A stretch of 64,000 nucleotides of DNA from Azophilus sp965220835 (GTDB taxonomy: Bacteria; Pseudomonadota; Gammaproteobacteria; Pseudomonadales; Azotimanducaceae), in the NCBI GenBank assembly GCA_965220835.1, contig OZ244842.1:620001-684000 (forward strand). The letters are read 5' to 3'. How positions within the stretch are numbered: the first letter of the stretch is position 1; every line of letters begins with the position of its first letter. The notes under the pieces were generated by a model. That model had not been told where the DNA came from and ran no database searches. It saw nothing but the letters and a program-made list of their open reading frames with translations. This document shows positions 50,506-60,272 of this stretch, piece by piece. Both the position numbers and the translations under genes were made by a program.

Positions 50506-51282
50506 ATGAGCGACTATCCCATCCCCAATGTGTCCAACGACTTGAGCGGCCGAGTGGCCCTCGTCACTGGCGCCTCTTCCGGCCTTGGGCGCCGCTTTGC
50601 CCAAGTCATCGCCGCCAGCGGCGCCAAGGTGGCGGTGACCGCGCGCCGCGTGGACCGGCTCGAGGCCTTGGCGGAGGAAATCCGCAGCGCTGGCGGCGTG
50701 GCGGAGCCAATCGCCTTGGACATGCAGGACAATGACTCGATCATGAACTGCGTAGAGCAGGCGGAGGCAGCCCTCGGCACCATCGACATTCTGATCAACA
50801 ACGCCGGCATTCCGGATGCGCAACGGGCGCACAAGATGTCCTTGGAACTGATCGACGCCGTGTTCGACACCAATCTGCGGGGCCCCTACATCCTCTCCTG
50901 CGAGGTGGCCCGCCGGCTCATCGCCGCCAAAATGCCGGGGCGGATGGTGAACATCTCCTCCGTTGGGGGCTTCAACTACAACAACAACGGCGCCGCCCTC
51001 TACTCCATCACGAAGTCCGCGATCGTGCGCATGACGGAGTGCCTGGCGGTGGAGTGGGCGCGCTTCAACATCAACGTCAACGCCATCGCACCCGGCGCCT
51101 TCTCCTCGGAAATGATGGACGGCATGCTGGAGCGCATGGGGGACATCAGCCAGTTCTTCCCGCGCAAGCGCATCTGCGATCCGGCGCAGATGGACAGCAC
51201 GCTGCTCTACTTCCTGTCCCCCGCCTCCGAGGCAGTGACCGGCACCTACATCAAGATCGACGACGGCCAGGGTTCGCGGTAG
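50506..51282 (+). CDS. Short-chain dehydrogenase/reductase
   Basis: 258 residues from ATG 50506, with AAAGGAG about seven bases upstream. Classical SDR: cofactor loop TGASSGLG (residues 21-28), ILINNAGIP, and catalytic Tyr166 and Lys170 in YSITK. Downstream of the loop, TARRVDRLE begins with Arg near the position that favours NADP(H). Substrate unknown. Preceded by an AT-rich intergenic stretch shared with the divergent ATPase gene. Confidence 0.9.
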   Translation: MSDYPIPNVSNDLSGRVALVTGASSGLGRRFAQVIAASGAKVAVTARRVDRLEALAEEIRSAGGVAEPIALDMQDNDSIMNCVEQAEAALGTIDILINNAGIPDAQRAHKMSLELIDAVFDTNLRGPYILSCEVARRLIAAKMPGRMVNISSVGGFNYNNNGAALYSITKSAIVRMTECLAVEWARFNINVNAIAPGAFSSEMMDGMLERMGDISQFFPRKRICDPAQMDSTLLYFLSPASEAVTGTYIKIDDGQGSR

Positions 51283-51313
51283 CTGAGTGGGGGTGGCTGC
51301 ATTCGGTTCGCCA

Positions 51314-52987
51314 TCATTGGGATGCGCTGGCCAGGGTTTTCGGGGTGGCCTCCGCGAGGGCCGCTCGGTGCCGTTGCATGATGTCCTCGGCCAGCGCAGT
51401 GCGGTCCCACTCGTCGAAGGCCACCTCGATGCGGCCTTCGGGGTCAAAGTAGAACGTCTCCGTGCCGCTGAACTGCACCGGCATCTTGTTCAGGAAGCTC
51501 TCGGCGTTCAACGTCCAGGCCACCTTCAAGTGGTTGTCGCCCTGTTCGACAACTTCGTACTCGGCGCCTAGCACCTTGGGGAAAAGCTTTTGGAAGTTGC
51601 GGAAGAACACGTCCAGGTTCCATTCCGTGACGTAGGGTTTCGTGCCCCGCACGGCCTCGAAGTGCGGTGACTCGGTGAAGAGCTCCTTCCACATCTCCTT
51701 CTCGTCTTCGCGGATGGCGTCGAAGTACTTTTCCACCGTCGCCGTCATCTGGGCCGGGTTGCAAGGGGCCGTCGGTAGCCGGTAGTCGTACTTGTCCGCC
51801 ACGCCGTGCTCAAGTTCCTGTTCGTGGATGACGATGCCGGAGTGGTCGGCGAAAGCTAGGTTTGTCCACAGTGTCAGCGAATCGAGGGCGATCGCCAACT
51901 GCGGCAGCATGGGGCGGGCGGCGATCTCGCCCAGCGTCAGGATTCGGAAGCCCGCCGTGCCGATCACCGAGTCTCCCAAGACGTTCTGCACCAAGTGGGC
52001 ATGGTGCGACATCGACTCGTTGACGGATCGGGCCAGCGTCTTGAAGGCCTGCAACAGGCGGTACTCCGGCAGGAACTCGACTTGGTTGGCGAGCACCACG
52101 AAGCAGTCCAGACCACGATGCTTGAGCTGCTGGCGAAACAGCCAGAAGTGGTCGTCGACGATGGACTTGCGCGCCTGCGCGCGCGCCGACTGGATGCCGC
52201 TGGCGTCGCGCAGTGCAACGCGTAGCGGCGCGTAGTCGAACTGGCTCATTTCCCCCAGCAGGCTGATCGTGCGCTCGAACGGCTGCATGAAGCGGGCGGC
52301 GAGCAGCACGTGCCTTTCGGCTGCCGCGTAGTCTGCCTTGAACAGCATCGCTTCGACTTGATTGAGCTCTACCAGCATCCCTTCCAGGATGCCTTCACAG
52401 GCTTGGTGGACGCGCACGAAGATGGGATCCTCGACGTAGCGGTGCCGTCGGTCCGGCGCATACAGGCCGTGGACGACGTCGGGCCGGACCCACTTGTCGT
52501 AGTCGAGGCCAGGCCGGCTCCGCGGGCGGGCCAGGCCGAGCTGGAAACCGAGCGCACGCACCGCCAGATCATGGCGGGAGCGGAGCGTCGCCTTGATCCG
52601 CGGGCCGTTGGTTACCCGCGCCAACTTCCTGAGCACGCGGTTCCAAGCAGACTTTCTTGAGGGCCGGCCGAAGAAACCGTCCCTTGGGGGTTCCACGCCA
52701 GATCCGTGTTCGAACGCGATGTCCGCAATCAGCGTCAGTATGGCCGCGACCGAGGCCGCCACCACATCCACTTTCGCGGCGTCGTTGATGTACTCACGCG
52801 TTTCGGCCTCGTCGAGCGAGTCCTCAAGGATCTTGAGGGCGACCTCAAGGCTGACCAGCACCGGCCCGATCTGCGCCGCCAGCGGCCAGCCCGCCATCCT
52901 CGGCCAGACCTGCTCCACCCGCGCGGTCTCAATGTAGACGTTGTACTCGCGGTGGTCGCCCTGGGCGTTGTAAGGCGACTTTTCCAT
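51314..52987 (-). CDS. Tryptophan-2,3-dioxygenase-like haem protein fused to NTF2-like domain
   Basis: 557 residues from ATG 52987. Residues about 185-380 follow the tryptophan 2,3-dioxygenase fold: FVRVHQACEGILEGMLVEL (His194 at the distal-pocket His of TDO), FDYAPLRVALRDASGIQSA (TDO has FxxFRxxLxxASGFQS), and HHAHLVQNVLGDSVIGTAG (His329 aligns with the haem-ligand His of HxxTVxRxIG...GTGG). Residues 415-530 form an NTF2/SnoaL-like domain (TATVEKYFDAIREDEKEMWKELFTE to EVAFDEWD). The 180-residue N-terminal extension is unassigned. This combination is unfamiliar to me; catalysis and substrate are unknown. Confidence 0.7.
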   Translation of the reverse strand: MEKSPYNAQGDHREYNVYIETARVEQVWPRMAGWPLAAQIGPVLVSLEVALKILEDSLDEAETREYINDAAKVDVVAASVAAILTLIADIAFEHGSGVEPPRDGFFGRPSRKSAWNRVLRKLARVTNGPRIKATLRSRHDLAVRALGFQLGLARPRSRPGLDYDKWVRPDVVHGLYAPDRRHRYVEDPIFVRVHQACEGILEGMLVELNQVEAMLFKADYAAAERHVLLAARFMQPFERTISLLGEMSQFDYAPLRVALRDASGIQSARAQARKSIVDDHFWLFRQQLKHRGLDCFVVLANQVEFLPEYRLLQAFKTLARSVNESMSHHAHLVQNVLGDSVIGTAGFRILTLGEIAARPMLPQLAIALDSLTLWTNLAFADHSGIVIHEQELEHGVADKYDYRLPTAPCNPAQMTATVEKYFDAIREDEKEMWKELFTESPHFEAVRGTKPYVTEWNLDVFFRNFQKLFPKVLGAEYEVVEQGDNHLKVAWTLNAESFLNKMPVQFSGTETFYFDPEGRIEVAFDEWDRTALAEDIMQRHRAALAEATPKTLASASQ

Positions 52988-53220
52988 GGTTTCGGGGAAG
53001 TCTCCGCAAGTTGGCCGTCAAAATCCGTAAGGCAACTATACGTCCCCGCCACAGGCAGCATCAATAGCGCGCGACCTTGCGGGCGCAGCGAACCGAAGGC
53101 TGGGCGAACTGACACTTCGTTGTGGTTCTGCTAGCGCAATTCTCCGCGCAACAGGGCCAATACAAGTTCCGACTTCATGCGGAACCGGCACAGCGCTTAG
53201 CGAAGATTTGCCAAGGCGCT

Positions 53221-54090
53221 TTACAACCCGGACGCCTCCATGACCGCGGGAATGCGGTGTTCCCAGCCGATGGCCATGATGTGGACGCCTTGGCACATGG
53301 GGGCCACGTCCTTAACGATTCGCCCGGCCATGGCCACGCTGGTGGCGACGCGGCTCTCAGCACCTTCCAGCTCGTCGATGAGAGCGTCGGGCACTTCCAC
53401 GCCGGGGATTTTCTCAGTCATGTAACGGGCCTGTCGGGCGGACTTCAGCAAGATGATCCCCGCCAGAATCGGCACCTTGAAACCCGCCACCCGCTTCATG
53501 AACACCTCGAATCCGGCCGGTTCATAAACCGCGTTAGTCTGGAAGAACTCGGCGCCCGCTTCAATCTTGCCTTCCATGCGCGCAATTTCCTTGCCTAGGT
53601 CAGGCACGGCCACGTTGGCCACCGCGCCGCGCAGGAAGTGCGGGCTGCCCTTGAGGGCGTTGCCCGCCAAGTCATGGCCGGATTCCAAGCTGACGGCCGC
53701 CTTCAGAATGTCCTCCGCGCCAAGGTCGAACACCGGCTTGGCCTCCGGATGGTCGCCGCCCGAGGGCGGGTCGCCGGTCATGCACACGATGTTCTCCACC
53801 CCAAGGGCGTGGGCGGCCAGCATGTCGGCCTGAATGGCCAGGCGGTTGCGGTCTCGGCCAGCGATCTGCAAGGTGGATTCGACGCCTTGGTCCTTAAGCA
53901 GGCGAGCCACCGCCAACGGCGCCATCGCCATCCGTGAGGCCGCCGAGTCGGTTAGGTTGAAGGCGGCCACCGAGTCCTTGAGCGCATCGGCCGCAGCAAA
54001 CAGATCATCAAGGCCCGTGCCCTTCGGCGGGTTCAACTCCGCAGTTAGCGTGAAGGCGTTGCGGGTTAGCGAGTCAGAAAGATGGCTCAT
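53221..54090 (-). CDS. Methylenetetrahydrofolate reductase (MetF) family protein
   Basis: 289 residues from ATG 54090. MTHFR-like TIM barrel: TAELNPPKG (catalytic Glu region), FNLTDSAASRMAM, LQIAGRDRNRLAIQADMLAAHALGVENIVCMTGDPP (FAD-binding DPP loop), FFQTNAVYEP and PILAGIILL. It reduces methylene-H4folate or a related C1 carrier. MetF-like proteins outside methionine operons often serve C1 catabolism; no other folate genes are nearby. Length is normal for single-domain bacterial MetF. Confidence 0.88.
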   Translation of the reverse strand: MSHLSDSLTRNAFTLTAELNPPKGTGLDDLFAAADALKDSVAAFNLTDSAASRMAMAPLAVARLLKDQGVESTLQIAGRDRNRLAIQADMLAAHALGVENIVCMTGDPPSGGDHPEAKPVFDLGAEDILKAAVSLESGHDLAGNALKGSPHFLRGAVANVAVPDLGKEIARMEGKIEAGAEFFQTNAVYEPAGFEVFMKRVAGFKVPILAGIILLKSARQARYMTEKIPGVEVPDALIDELEGAESRVATSVAMAGRIVKDVAPMCQGVHIMAIGWEHRIPAVMEASGL

Positions 54091-54355
54091 GGGTCGATCC
54101 TTGGGATTGAGAGGCTAGGGCGGTTGGCTGATGGATGTTTCAAGCTCGGATTCAAGGGATTGGGATTGAGGGCATTTGCCATGATCGGCAAGGCCCGCGA
54201 TCAGCAAGGCCAAACTATGAGCGTGGGTGCGGTTGCGGTCAACAGCGTTGGCATGAGGGGTCTTCAGGATGCGCAACAGTGGAGCTCCGGTTATAGTCTC
54301 GGCCAACGTGGGGCGCGGTTGGCACGGGCCCCGACATGGCAGCACGGACGCGGCA

Positions 54356-55219
54356 ATGACCTATCAAGACATTTGGTACCAAAGCGATGATGGCCTGAAG
54401 CTCTTTGCCCGGGACTATCCGAACGAGGCTGCGCCGCTGACGCTGCTGTGCATGCACGGGCTCAGCCGCAACTCCGCGGATTTCGGGGATCTCGCAGCGG
54501 CGCTTCAAGACGAATATCGAGTTGTCGCGGTGGACCAGCGCGGCCGGGGCCGCTCGGAATGGGACGGCAATTCCGCCAACTACACGCCCCCTCGCTATGT
54601 CTCGGACATGCACACCCTAATCGAGAGTCTCGCCCTTGAGGATCTGGTGTTGGTGGGCACTTCCATGGGCGGCATCATGGCCATGATGATGGCCGGTGCG
54701 GAGCCAGGCCGGTTTCGGGGCGTGGTTCTGAACGACATCGGCCCCGTGGTGAGCGAAGTCGGTTTGGCGCGCATCATGAACACGGTGGGCAGGGCGCCGC
54801 CCGTCAAGACTTGGGACGCCGCCATCGACCAAGCCGAGGCCCTAAATGGCCTTGCCTTCCCCAACTACCGCCGCCAAGACTGGGCCCGCTGGGTGCGTCG
54901 AACCTATGCGGAAAACGCGGCGGGCGAACCCCAGCTGCTTTACGACCCGGCCATTGCCGAACCCATGCGCACCTCAGGCGCCAACGCGGTGCCCCGGGAC
55001 GCTTGGCCCGTGCTGGAGGCCATGCGCCAGGTGCCGGTTCTTGCAGTGCGCGGCGCTCTATCGGACATTCTCGACGAAGGCTGCTTTGCGCAGATGCAGC
55101 AGCGCCATCCCCACCTAACGCCCGTCACAGTTCCCGAAGTGGGCCATGCGCCCATGCTGGACGAACCCGGCGTTGTGGATCGAATCCGGGCCTTCCTTGA
55201 GCGGATTCACGCCCGTTGA
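54356..55219 (+). CDS. Alpha/beta hydrolase
   Basis: 287 residues from ATG 54356 (further upstream codons are in frame but have no family similarity). Hydrolase fold: LLCMHGLSRNSADF (oxyanion), VAVDQRGRGRSEW, nucleophile elbow VGTSMGGIMAM with Ser, late Asp region (VRGALSDIL) and His in EVGHAPMLDEP. It lies 34 bases upstream of glcD on the same strand, so probably in its operon. It could release a hydroxy-acid, but the substrate is not known. Confidence 0.9.
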   Translation: MTYQDIWYQSDDGLKLFARDYPNEAAPLTLLCMHGLSRNSADFGDLAAALQDEYRVVAVDQRGRGRSEWDGNSANYTPPRYVSDMHTLIESLALEDLVLVGTSMGGIMAMMMAGAEPGRFRGVVLNDIGPVVSEVGLARIMNTVGRAPPVKTWDAAIDQAEALNGLAFPNYRRQDWARWVRRTYAENAAGEPQLLYDPAIAEPMRTSGANAVPRDAWPVLEAMRQVPVLAVRGALSDILDEGCFAQMQQRHPHLTPVTVPEVGHAPMLDEPGVVDRIRAFLERIHAR

Positions 55220-55253
55220 TTGCGCTCTGGCCATTGCTGTCATACTCGGCCCC

Positions 55254-56708
55254 ATGAATCAAACTCACACATTGCAGCGACTGCGCCAGGCGCTGCCCTC
55301 CGGCACGTTGATCACTGAGCGCGCTGCCATGCGGCCCTATGAGACGGACGGTTTGACCGCCATTCGCGAGATGCCTTGGGCAGTGGCGCTGCCGGGCACG
55401 GAGGAGGAGGTGCGTCAGGTGTTGGCGGTGTGCCGGGAGTGCGGCGTGCCGGTGGTGCCGCGGGGAGCGGGCACTGGGCTGTCGGGCGGTGCGCGTCCCG
55501 TGAGCGATGGCTTGGTGCTGGGGCTCTCCAAGCTCAACCGCATCCTGGAAGTGGATTTGGACAACTGCGTCGCCCGGGTGCAGCCGGGGGTGCGCAACCT
55601 GGCCATCAGCGAAGCGGTTGCCGAGCATGGGCTGTACTACGCGCCCGACCCCTCATCCCAGCTGGCGTGCAGCATTGGCGGCAACGTGGCCGAAAACTCC
55701 GGCGGCGTCCACTGCCTGAAGTACGGGCTGACGGTGCACAACGTGGTGGGGCTCAAGGTGCTGACCATCGACGGCGACACGCTGCAATTGGGTGGCAGGG
55801 GCTTCGACTACCTTGGCTATGACCTGCTGGCGCTGTTGTGCGGCAGCGAGGGGATGTTGGGGGTGGTTACTGAGGTAACGGTGCGCCTGCTGCCCGAAGC
55901 GCCGGAAAAAGTGGTGCTCTTGGCGGCGTTCCGCACCTTGGAGGCCGCGGCGGATGCGGTGACGCGCATCATCAGCGAAGGGGTTGTTCCGGCCGGCTTG
56001 GAATTGATGGACCAACTCACCCTGCGGGCGGCGGAGGACTTCGCCAATGCCGGCTACCCCAGGGATGCCGCCGCCATCCTGCTCTGCGAACTTGATGGCG
56101 ATGCCGCGGAGGCGCGGGCCTTGCAGAGCTACGCCGCCCGGTTGTTTGAAGAGGAGGGCGCCTACGACATCCAGCAGGCGGCGAGCGCTGATCACCAGGC
56201 ACGCCTCTGGGCCGGGCGCAAGGCCGCGTTTCCGGCGGTGGGGCGGATTGCGCCAGACTACTACTGCATGGACGGCACCATACCTAGGGCGGCTTTGGCC
56301 CAGGTGCTCAAGGGCATCGGCGAGCTGTCCGAGCGCTACGGCCTGACGGTGGGCAATGTCTTCCATGCCGGCGATGGCAACCTGCATCCGCTCATTCTCT
56401 ATGACGCCAACCAAGAAGGTCAGGTTAAGTTGGCCGAGGACATTGGGCGTGAAATCCTTGAGCTGTGCGTCGCCGTGGGCGGCACGGTGACCGGCGAGCA
56501 CGGCGTGGGCGTGGAGAAGCTGACGCCCATGTGCGCTCAGTTCACAGCTGCTGAGCTTGCCCAATTCGAGCGCGTCAAGGAGGCCTTCGATCCTCAGCGG
56601 CTGCTCAATCCCGGCAAGGCCATTCCCACCTTGAGCCGTTGCGCGGAATACGGCGGCATGCACGTACACGGCGGCGAACTGCCGTTTCCCAACTTGGAGA
56701 GGTTCTAA
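55254..56708 (+). CDS. glcD: Glycolate oxidase subunit GlcD (FAD-linked)
   Basis: 484 residues from ATG 55254. PCMH-type FAD-binding domain: VVPRGAGTGLSGGA, SIGGNVAENSGGVHCLKYG and LLALLCGSEGMLGVVTEVTVRL. C-terminal FAD-linked oxidase domain with VGNVFHAGDGNLHPLILYD and GTVTGEHGVGVEK. The catalytic subunit oxidises glycolate (or lactate-type 2-hydroxyacids) to glyoxylate. GlcE and GlcF follow immediately on the same strand. Confidence 0.93.
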   Translation: MNQTHTLQRLRQALPSGTLITERAAMRPYETDGLTAIREMPWAVALPGTEEEVRQVLAVCRECGVPVVPRGAGTGLSGGARPVSDGLVLGLSKLNRILEVDLDNCVARVQPGVRNLAISEAVAEHGLYYAPDPSSQLACSIGGNVAENSGGVHCLKYGLTVHNVVGLKVLTIDGDTLQLGGRGFDYLGYDLLALLCGSEGMLGVVTEVTVRLLPEAPEKVVLLAAFRTLEAAADAVTRIISEGVVPAGLELMDQLTLRAAEDFANAGYPRDAAAILLCELDGDAAEARALQSYAARLFEEEGAYDIQQAASADHQARLWAGRKAAFPAVGRIAPDYYCMDGTIPRAALAQVLKGIGELSERYGLTVGNVFHAGDGNLHPLILYDANQEGQVKLAEDIGREILELCVAVGGTVTGEHGVGVEKLTPMCAQFTAAELAQFERVKEAFDPQRLLNPGKAIPTLSRCAEYGGMHVHGGELPFPNLERF

Positions 56709-56712
56709 TCGG

Positions 56713-57747
56713 GTGCCCCAGGACCGAGCCTCGGAACTCATCGACGCCGTGCGCAGCGCTGCCGCCGATGGGCGGCAGCTGACCTTGGTGGGCGCTGGCA
56801 GCAAGGCCCCGGCTGCCGACGCGGGGAGTGCGCTGGCGCTGGCCGAACATGCTGGCATCGTGGACTATGCGCCCGAGGAGCTGGTGCTGACCGCTCGCGC
56901 CGGCACCCCATTGGCGGACATTGAGGCGCTGCTCAGCCAACATCGCCAGCAGCTGCCCTTTGAACCGCCCTTGCTTGGCGGCGCAGGCACCCTGGGCGGC
57001 GCGGTGGCCACCGGGTGGTCCGGCCCGGGCCGGCCTTGGCGGGGCGCCGTGCGCGATGCGGTCTTGGGCGTGGAGATGATCAATGGCCTTGGCGAGCGCT
57101 TGACCTTTGGCGGGCAAGTGATGAAGAACGTGGCGGGCTACGACCTCTCCCGCCTGCAGGCCGGCGCTTGGGGCAGCTTGGGCATTCTGCTGTCCGTCAG
57201 CGTGCGGTTGAGCCCGCAGCCGGAACGGGAGCGCACTTGCCGCCTGGAATTTGGCGCTGCTGAAGCGCTGGCTTGGATGCGGTCCTGGGCGCGGCGTTTT
57301 TCGCCGATTTCCGCAACCTGCCATGCAGACGGTGTGCTCAGCGTGCGGCTGTCGGGCATGGCAGATAGCGTTTCTGCGGCGGCCTCCCGCATCGGCGGGG
57401 AGCAGTCTTCAGACTTGAGCCTCTGGCCGGCACTGCGTGACCGCGCCCTGCCCGTTTTCGGAAGTGCGGACGAGGACGGCTCGGCGCTATGGCAGATCAA
57501 TTGCGCCCCTGCGGCAGAATTGCCAACCGCCCCGTGCGTGGTTGAGTGGGGGGGCGCGCGGCGCTGGTGGCGAACCGATGAGCCGCCGGCCTCCGTGTGT
57601 GCATATGCCGCTAAATCAGACGGGGTGGCCTTGCTGGCGGGCGCTGCGCCGAGCTTCAACACACCCTTGATGATGCGCCTCAAGCGGGCATTTGATCCCC
57701 AAGCCTTGTTCAATCCCCATTTGGTCGATGCAGACGCACTTCAGTAA
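56713..57747 (+). CDS. glcE: Glycolate oxidase subunit GlcE
   Basis: 344 residues with a GTG start at 56713, four bases after the glcD stop. FAD-binding half-domain: LTLVGAGSKAP and GAGTLGGAVATGWSGPGRPWRGAVRDAVLGVEMINGLGERLTFGGQVMKNVAGYDLSRLQAGAWGSLG, the standard GlcE pattern. Second flavin subunit of the glycolate oxidase complex. It overlaps glcF by 20 bases. Confidence 0.92.
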   Translation: MPQDRASELIDAVRSAAADGRQLTLVGAGSKAPAADAGSALALAEHAGIVDYAPEELVLTARAGTPLADIEALLSQHRQQLPFEPPLLGGAGTLGGAVATGWSGPGRPWRGAVRDAVLGVEMINGLGERLTFGGQVMKNVAGYDLSRLQAGAWGSLGILLSVSVRLSPQPERERTCRLEFGAAEALAWMRSWARRFSPISATCHADGVLSVRLSGMADSVSAAASRIGGEQSSDLSLWPALRDRALPVFGSADEDGSALWQINCAPAAELPTAPCVVEWGGARRWWRTDEPPASVCAYAAKSDGVALLAGAAPSFNTPLMMRLKRAFDPQALFNPHLVDADALQ

Positions 57748-58963
57748 GGCCTATCTGGCCACCCGGGACGGCGAGCGCGCCAACGCCATTCTGCGCAGCT
57801 GCGTGCATTGCGGGCTGTGCAACGCCACTTGCCCCACCTACCAGTTGCTTGGCGACGAACTCGACGGCCCGAGAGGCCGCATCTACCTGATGAAGGGGTT
57901 GTTGGAGGAAACGGACGAAGGTGGCGCCGGCCAGACCTTAAACGTTGCGCAAACCCATTTGGACCGCTGCCTGACGTGCCGGGCTTGCGAGTCGGCCTGT
58001 CCTTCCGGGGTCGCTTACGGAGAGTTGCTGGAGATTGGGCGGGCGGAAGTGGAACGCCGCGCTCGGCGCCGGCTCGTGGATCGATTGATGCGTCTGTGGC
58101 TGGGCCTGGTGGTGCCGAGCGTTCGCTGGTTTCCCCGTTGGGCGGCGCTTGGCCGCTGGTTTCGCTGGGCTTTGCCGAAAGCCCTGGCAGCGGCTTTGCC
58201 GGAACGAACCAAGGCACTAGCAAATCCTGTGGCCGAGCCGCAAGCGACGGCGGGGCGCGTGCTCTTGCTGCAGGGCTGCGTGCAGCGCCAGGCGACGCCC
58301 GCCACGCATGCTGCGGCCATTCGATTGCTCAACGCCCGGGGATTGCAGGCCATTGTGGCCGAACAAGAGAGCTGTTGCGGTGGGCTCAATCTGCACTTGG
58401 GCCAAACGCGTCAAGCGCTTGATGCGATGCGACGCAACTTGGATGCCTTGCACCCCCACTTGGACGGCGTGCAGTGGCTTGTGTCCACGGCCAGCGGATG
58501 CGGGGTCACCGTGAAGGACTACGGGCGCCTGCTGGCGGATGACCGCAAGTACGCTGCGCTGGCGGCGAGGGTGGCGGCCATGTCCCGCGATCTAGCGGAG
58601 GTTGCCATGGCGGCGCCGCCCCCCAAGCCGGGCGCTGCCTCGAAAGGCCAAGGCCGCAAGGTGGCTTGGCATCCGCCCTGCACGCTGCAGCATGGTCAGC
58701 GGCTGACGGGCGTCGTCGAGCAGTTGTTGGCGGAGGCGGGCCATGAGTTGGTGCCAGTCAAGGACGCGCACCTGTGCTGCGGTTCCGCGGGCACCTATTC
58801 GGTGCTGCAGCCGGAACTCGCCGAGCGGCTTCGGCAAGACAAGCTGGCTAAACTGACGGCGGGCAGCCCGGACGTGATCGCCACGGCCAACGTCGGCTGC
58901 CAGATGCACTTGGCCTCCACCGACTGCCCGGTGGTGCACTGGGCTGAACTGGTGGCGCCCTGA
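57728..58963 (+). CDS. glcF: Glycolate oxidase iron-sulfur subunit GlcF
   Basis: 411 residues from ATG 57728, inside the end of glcE. Two 4Fe-4S binding sets: CVHCGLCNATCP (Cys25, 28, 31, 35) and CLTCRACESACPSG. Two CCG domains follow (QESCCGGLNLHLG and AHLCCGSAGTYSVLQPELA). Transfers electrons from the flavin subunits to the quinone pool at the membrane. It ends the operon and is convergent with the CMD-nitroreductase gene. Confidence 0.95.
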   Translation: MQTHFSKAYLATRDGERANAILRSCVHCGLCNATCPTYQLLGDELDGPRGRIYLMKGLLEETDEGGAGQTLNVAQTHLDRCLTCRACESACPSGVAYGELLEIGRAEVERRARRRLVDRLMRLWLGLVVPSVRWFPRWAALGRWFRWALPKALAAALPERTKALANPVAEPQATAGRVLLLQGCVQRQATPATHAAAIRLLNARGLQAIVAEQESCCGGLNLHLGQTRQALDAMRRNLDALHPHLDGVQWLVSTASGCGVTVKDYGRLLADDRKYAALAARVAAMSRDLAEVAMAAPPPKPGAASKGQGRKVAWHPPCTLQHGQRLTGVVEQLLAEAGHELVPVKDAHLCCGSAGTYSVLQPELAERLRQDKLAKLTAGSPDVIATANVGCQMHLASTDCPVVHWAELVAP

Positions 58964-58994
58964 CGGCCGACACGAGGGGAGGGGAACAAGCCCC

Positions 58995-60272
58995 TCAGTC
59001 CCTTGATTGGGATGGCTCAGCGAACAGGGGCTGTCCAAATTGATCCGCATAGGCCACCGTCTCCACCGGGAGGCGGGCGATGGGGCCGTGCCCGCCGCCG
59101 ACCGGCCAGCCAATGGGCACGTGGGCGTAGGTGGCCCAAGGCTCGGGAATGCTGAGCAGTTCCCGCACCACGGGCTCTTCGGCGCACAGCAAGGTGGTGA
59201 GGACGCAGCCCAAGCCCTCCGACCGGCAGGCCAGCAGCAGGTTTTGAACCGCCGGATAGAGGGAGCCACCGCCCACCACCGAGGGCCGGTCCAACCCGGC
59301 GTCGGTGATCGCCAAGCCACCGGGGTCGAAGCAAAACACCGCCACCACCGGGGTTTCGTGCAGGTGTTCGGCCAAGTGGTCGCCGGCGGCGACGGCCCCT
59401 TGGAAGGAGGCGGGCAGGGTCTCGAATTGCGCCCGGTAGGGCTCGGTGTAAGCCGACCAGCGGGGGCGGTAAAGCTCGGCGAAGCGCTGCTTGATGGTTG
59501 GGTCGCGAACGGCAATCACCCGCCAAGGTTGCCGGTTGCCGCCGGACGGCGCCCAAGTGGCCGCCTTCAGCACCCGGCGCAGCATCGCTTCCGGAATCGG
59601 GTCGGGCCGAAGTTTCCGCACCGCGCGAAGGGTGCTTGCCGCATGATAGAAGTCGTAGCCGGCCTGCTCCTCCAGCGGCGGCGGACCTTCGATGTCCATG
59701 CCGGTGGGCGGTGGCGGGTGAAAGCTCTCCAGTGCTCCGGACACCAGTTGGTAAAATCCCACGGCCATCACCACTTCCACTAAGCCGCGTTCGCCGAGAG
59801 CGGCCTTGGCCCGTTCCAGCGTGGCAGATTGCAGGGCGCGCATGTGCACCAGCTCGAGGGCGACTTCATGGGCAGCGGTGACCGCAGCATCGTCCGTGGG
59901 CGGGGTTCGGCGGCGGGCGATGGCCTCAATCACGGCTTCGCTGAGGCCGGCGTCGAGGGCCGCTCGGCGGTGTGCCCACCATTCAAAGTCCGCACTCCAA
60001 GCGCGCGCCACCACTAGGATGGCGGCTTCCCGCGCCGCCGCCGGTACCAAGGTGTCGATGCGCAGGGCCATGCCGACCTTTTCGAGCAAGGCGCCAAGGA
60101 CTGGCGAGCGCAGCCAGGCGTCGAACGGGCCAACCAAGGAGCCATCGTCCCGCGTTAACGCACCACCCAGCAGCCCTTGCCCCCGCGGGCCGGTCCGAAT
60201 GGCGTCATAGAGCGCGCGTTGCTCCCGATCCAGCGCATCAGGAGTCAACGGGCTAAGTCGCGGGGCACTCAT
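58995..60272 (-). CDS. Carboxymuconolactone decarboxylase-like/nitroreductase fusion
   Basis: 425 residues from ATG 60272, the start that gives MSAPRLSPLTPDALDREQ; longer upstream starts add a Trp/Cys-rich stretch without family similarity. Residues about 60-200 are an AhpD/CMD-like domain (AAREAAILVVARAWSADFEWWAHRRAALDAGLSEAVIEAIARR), lacking the CxxC seen in AhpD. Residues 225-425 are a nitroreductase (LRRVLKAATWAPSGGNRQPWRVIAV, FMN-binding Arg; later LLLACRSEGLGCVLTTLL). An FMN-dependent reductase fused to a CMD-like domain; substrate unknown. Confidence 0.82.
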   Translation of the reverse strand: MSAPRLSPLTPDALDREQRALYDAIRTGPRGQGLLGGALTRDDGSLVGPFDAWLRSPVLGALLEKVGMALRIDTLVPAAAREAAILVVARAWSADFEWWAHRRAALDAGLSEAVIEAIARRRTPPTDDAAVTAAHEVALELVHMRALQSATLERAKAALGERGLVEVVMAVGFYQLVSGALESFHPPPPTGMDIEGPPPLEEQAGYDFYHAASTLRAVRKLRPDPIPEAMLRRVLKAATWAPSGGNRQPWRVIAVRDPTIKQRFAELYRPRWSAYTEPYRAQFETLPASFQGAVAAGDHLAEHLHETPVVAVFCFDPGGLAITDAGLDRPSVVGGGSLYPAVQNLLLACRSEGLGCVLTTLLCAEEPVVRELLSIPEPWATYAHVPIGWPVGGGHGPIARLPVETVAYADQFGQPLFAEPSQSRD

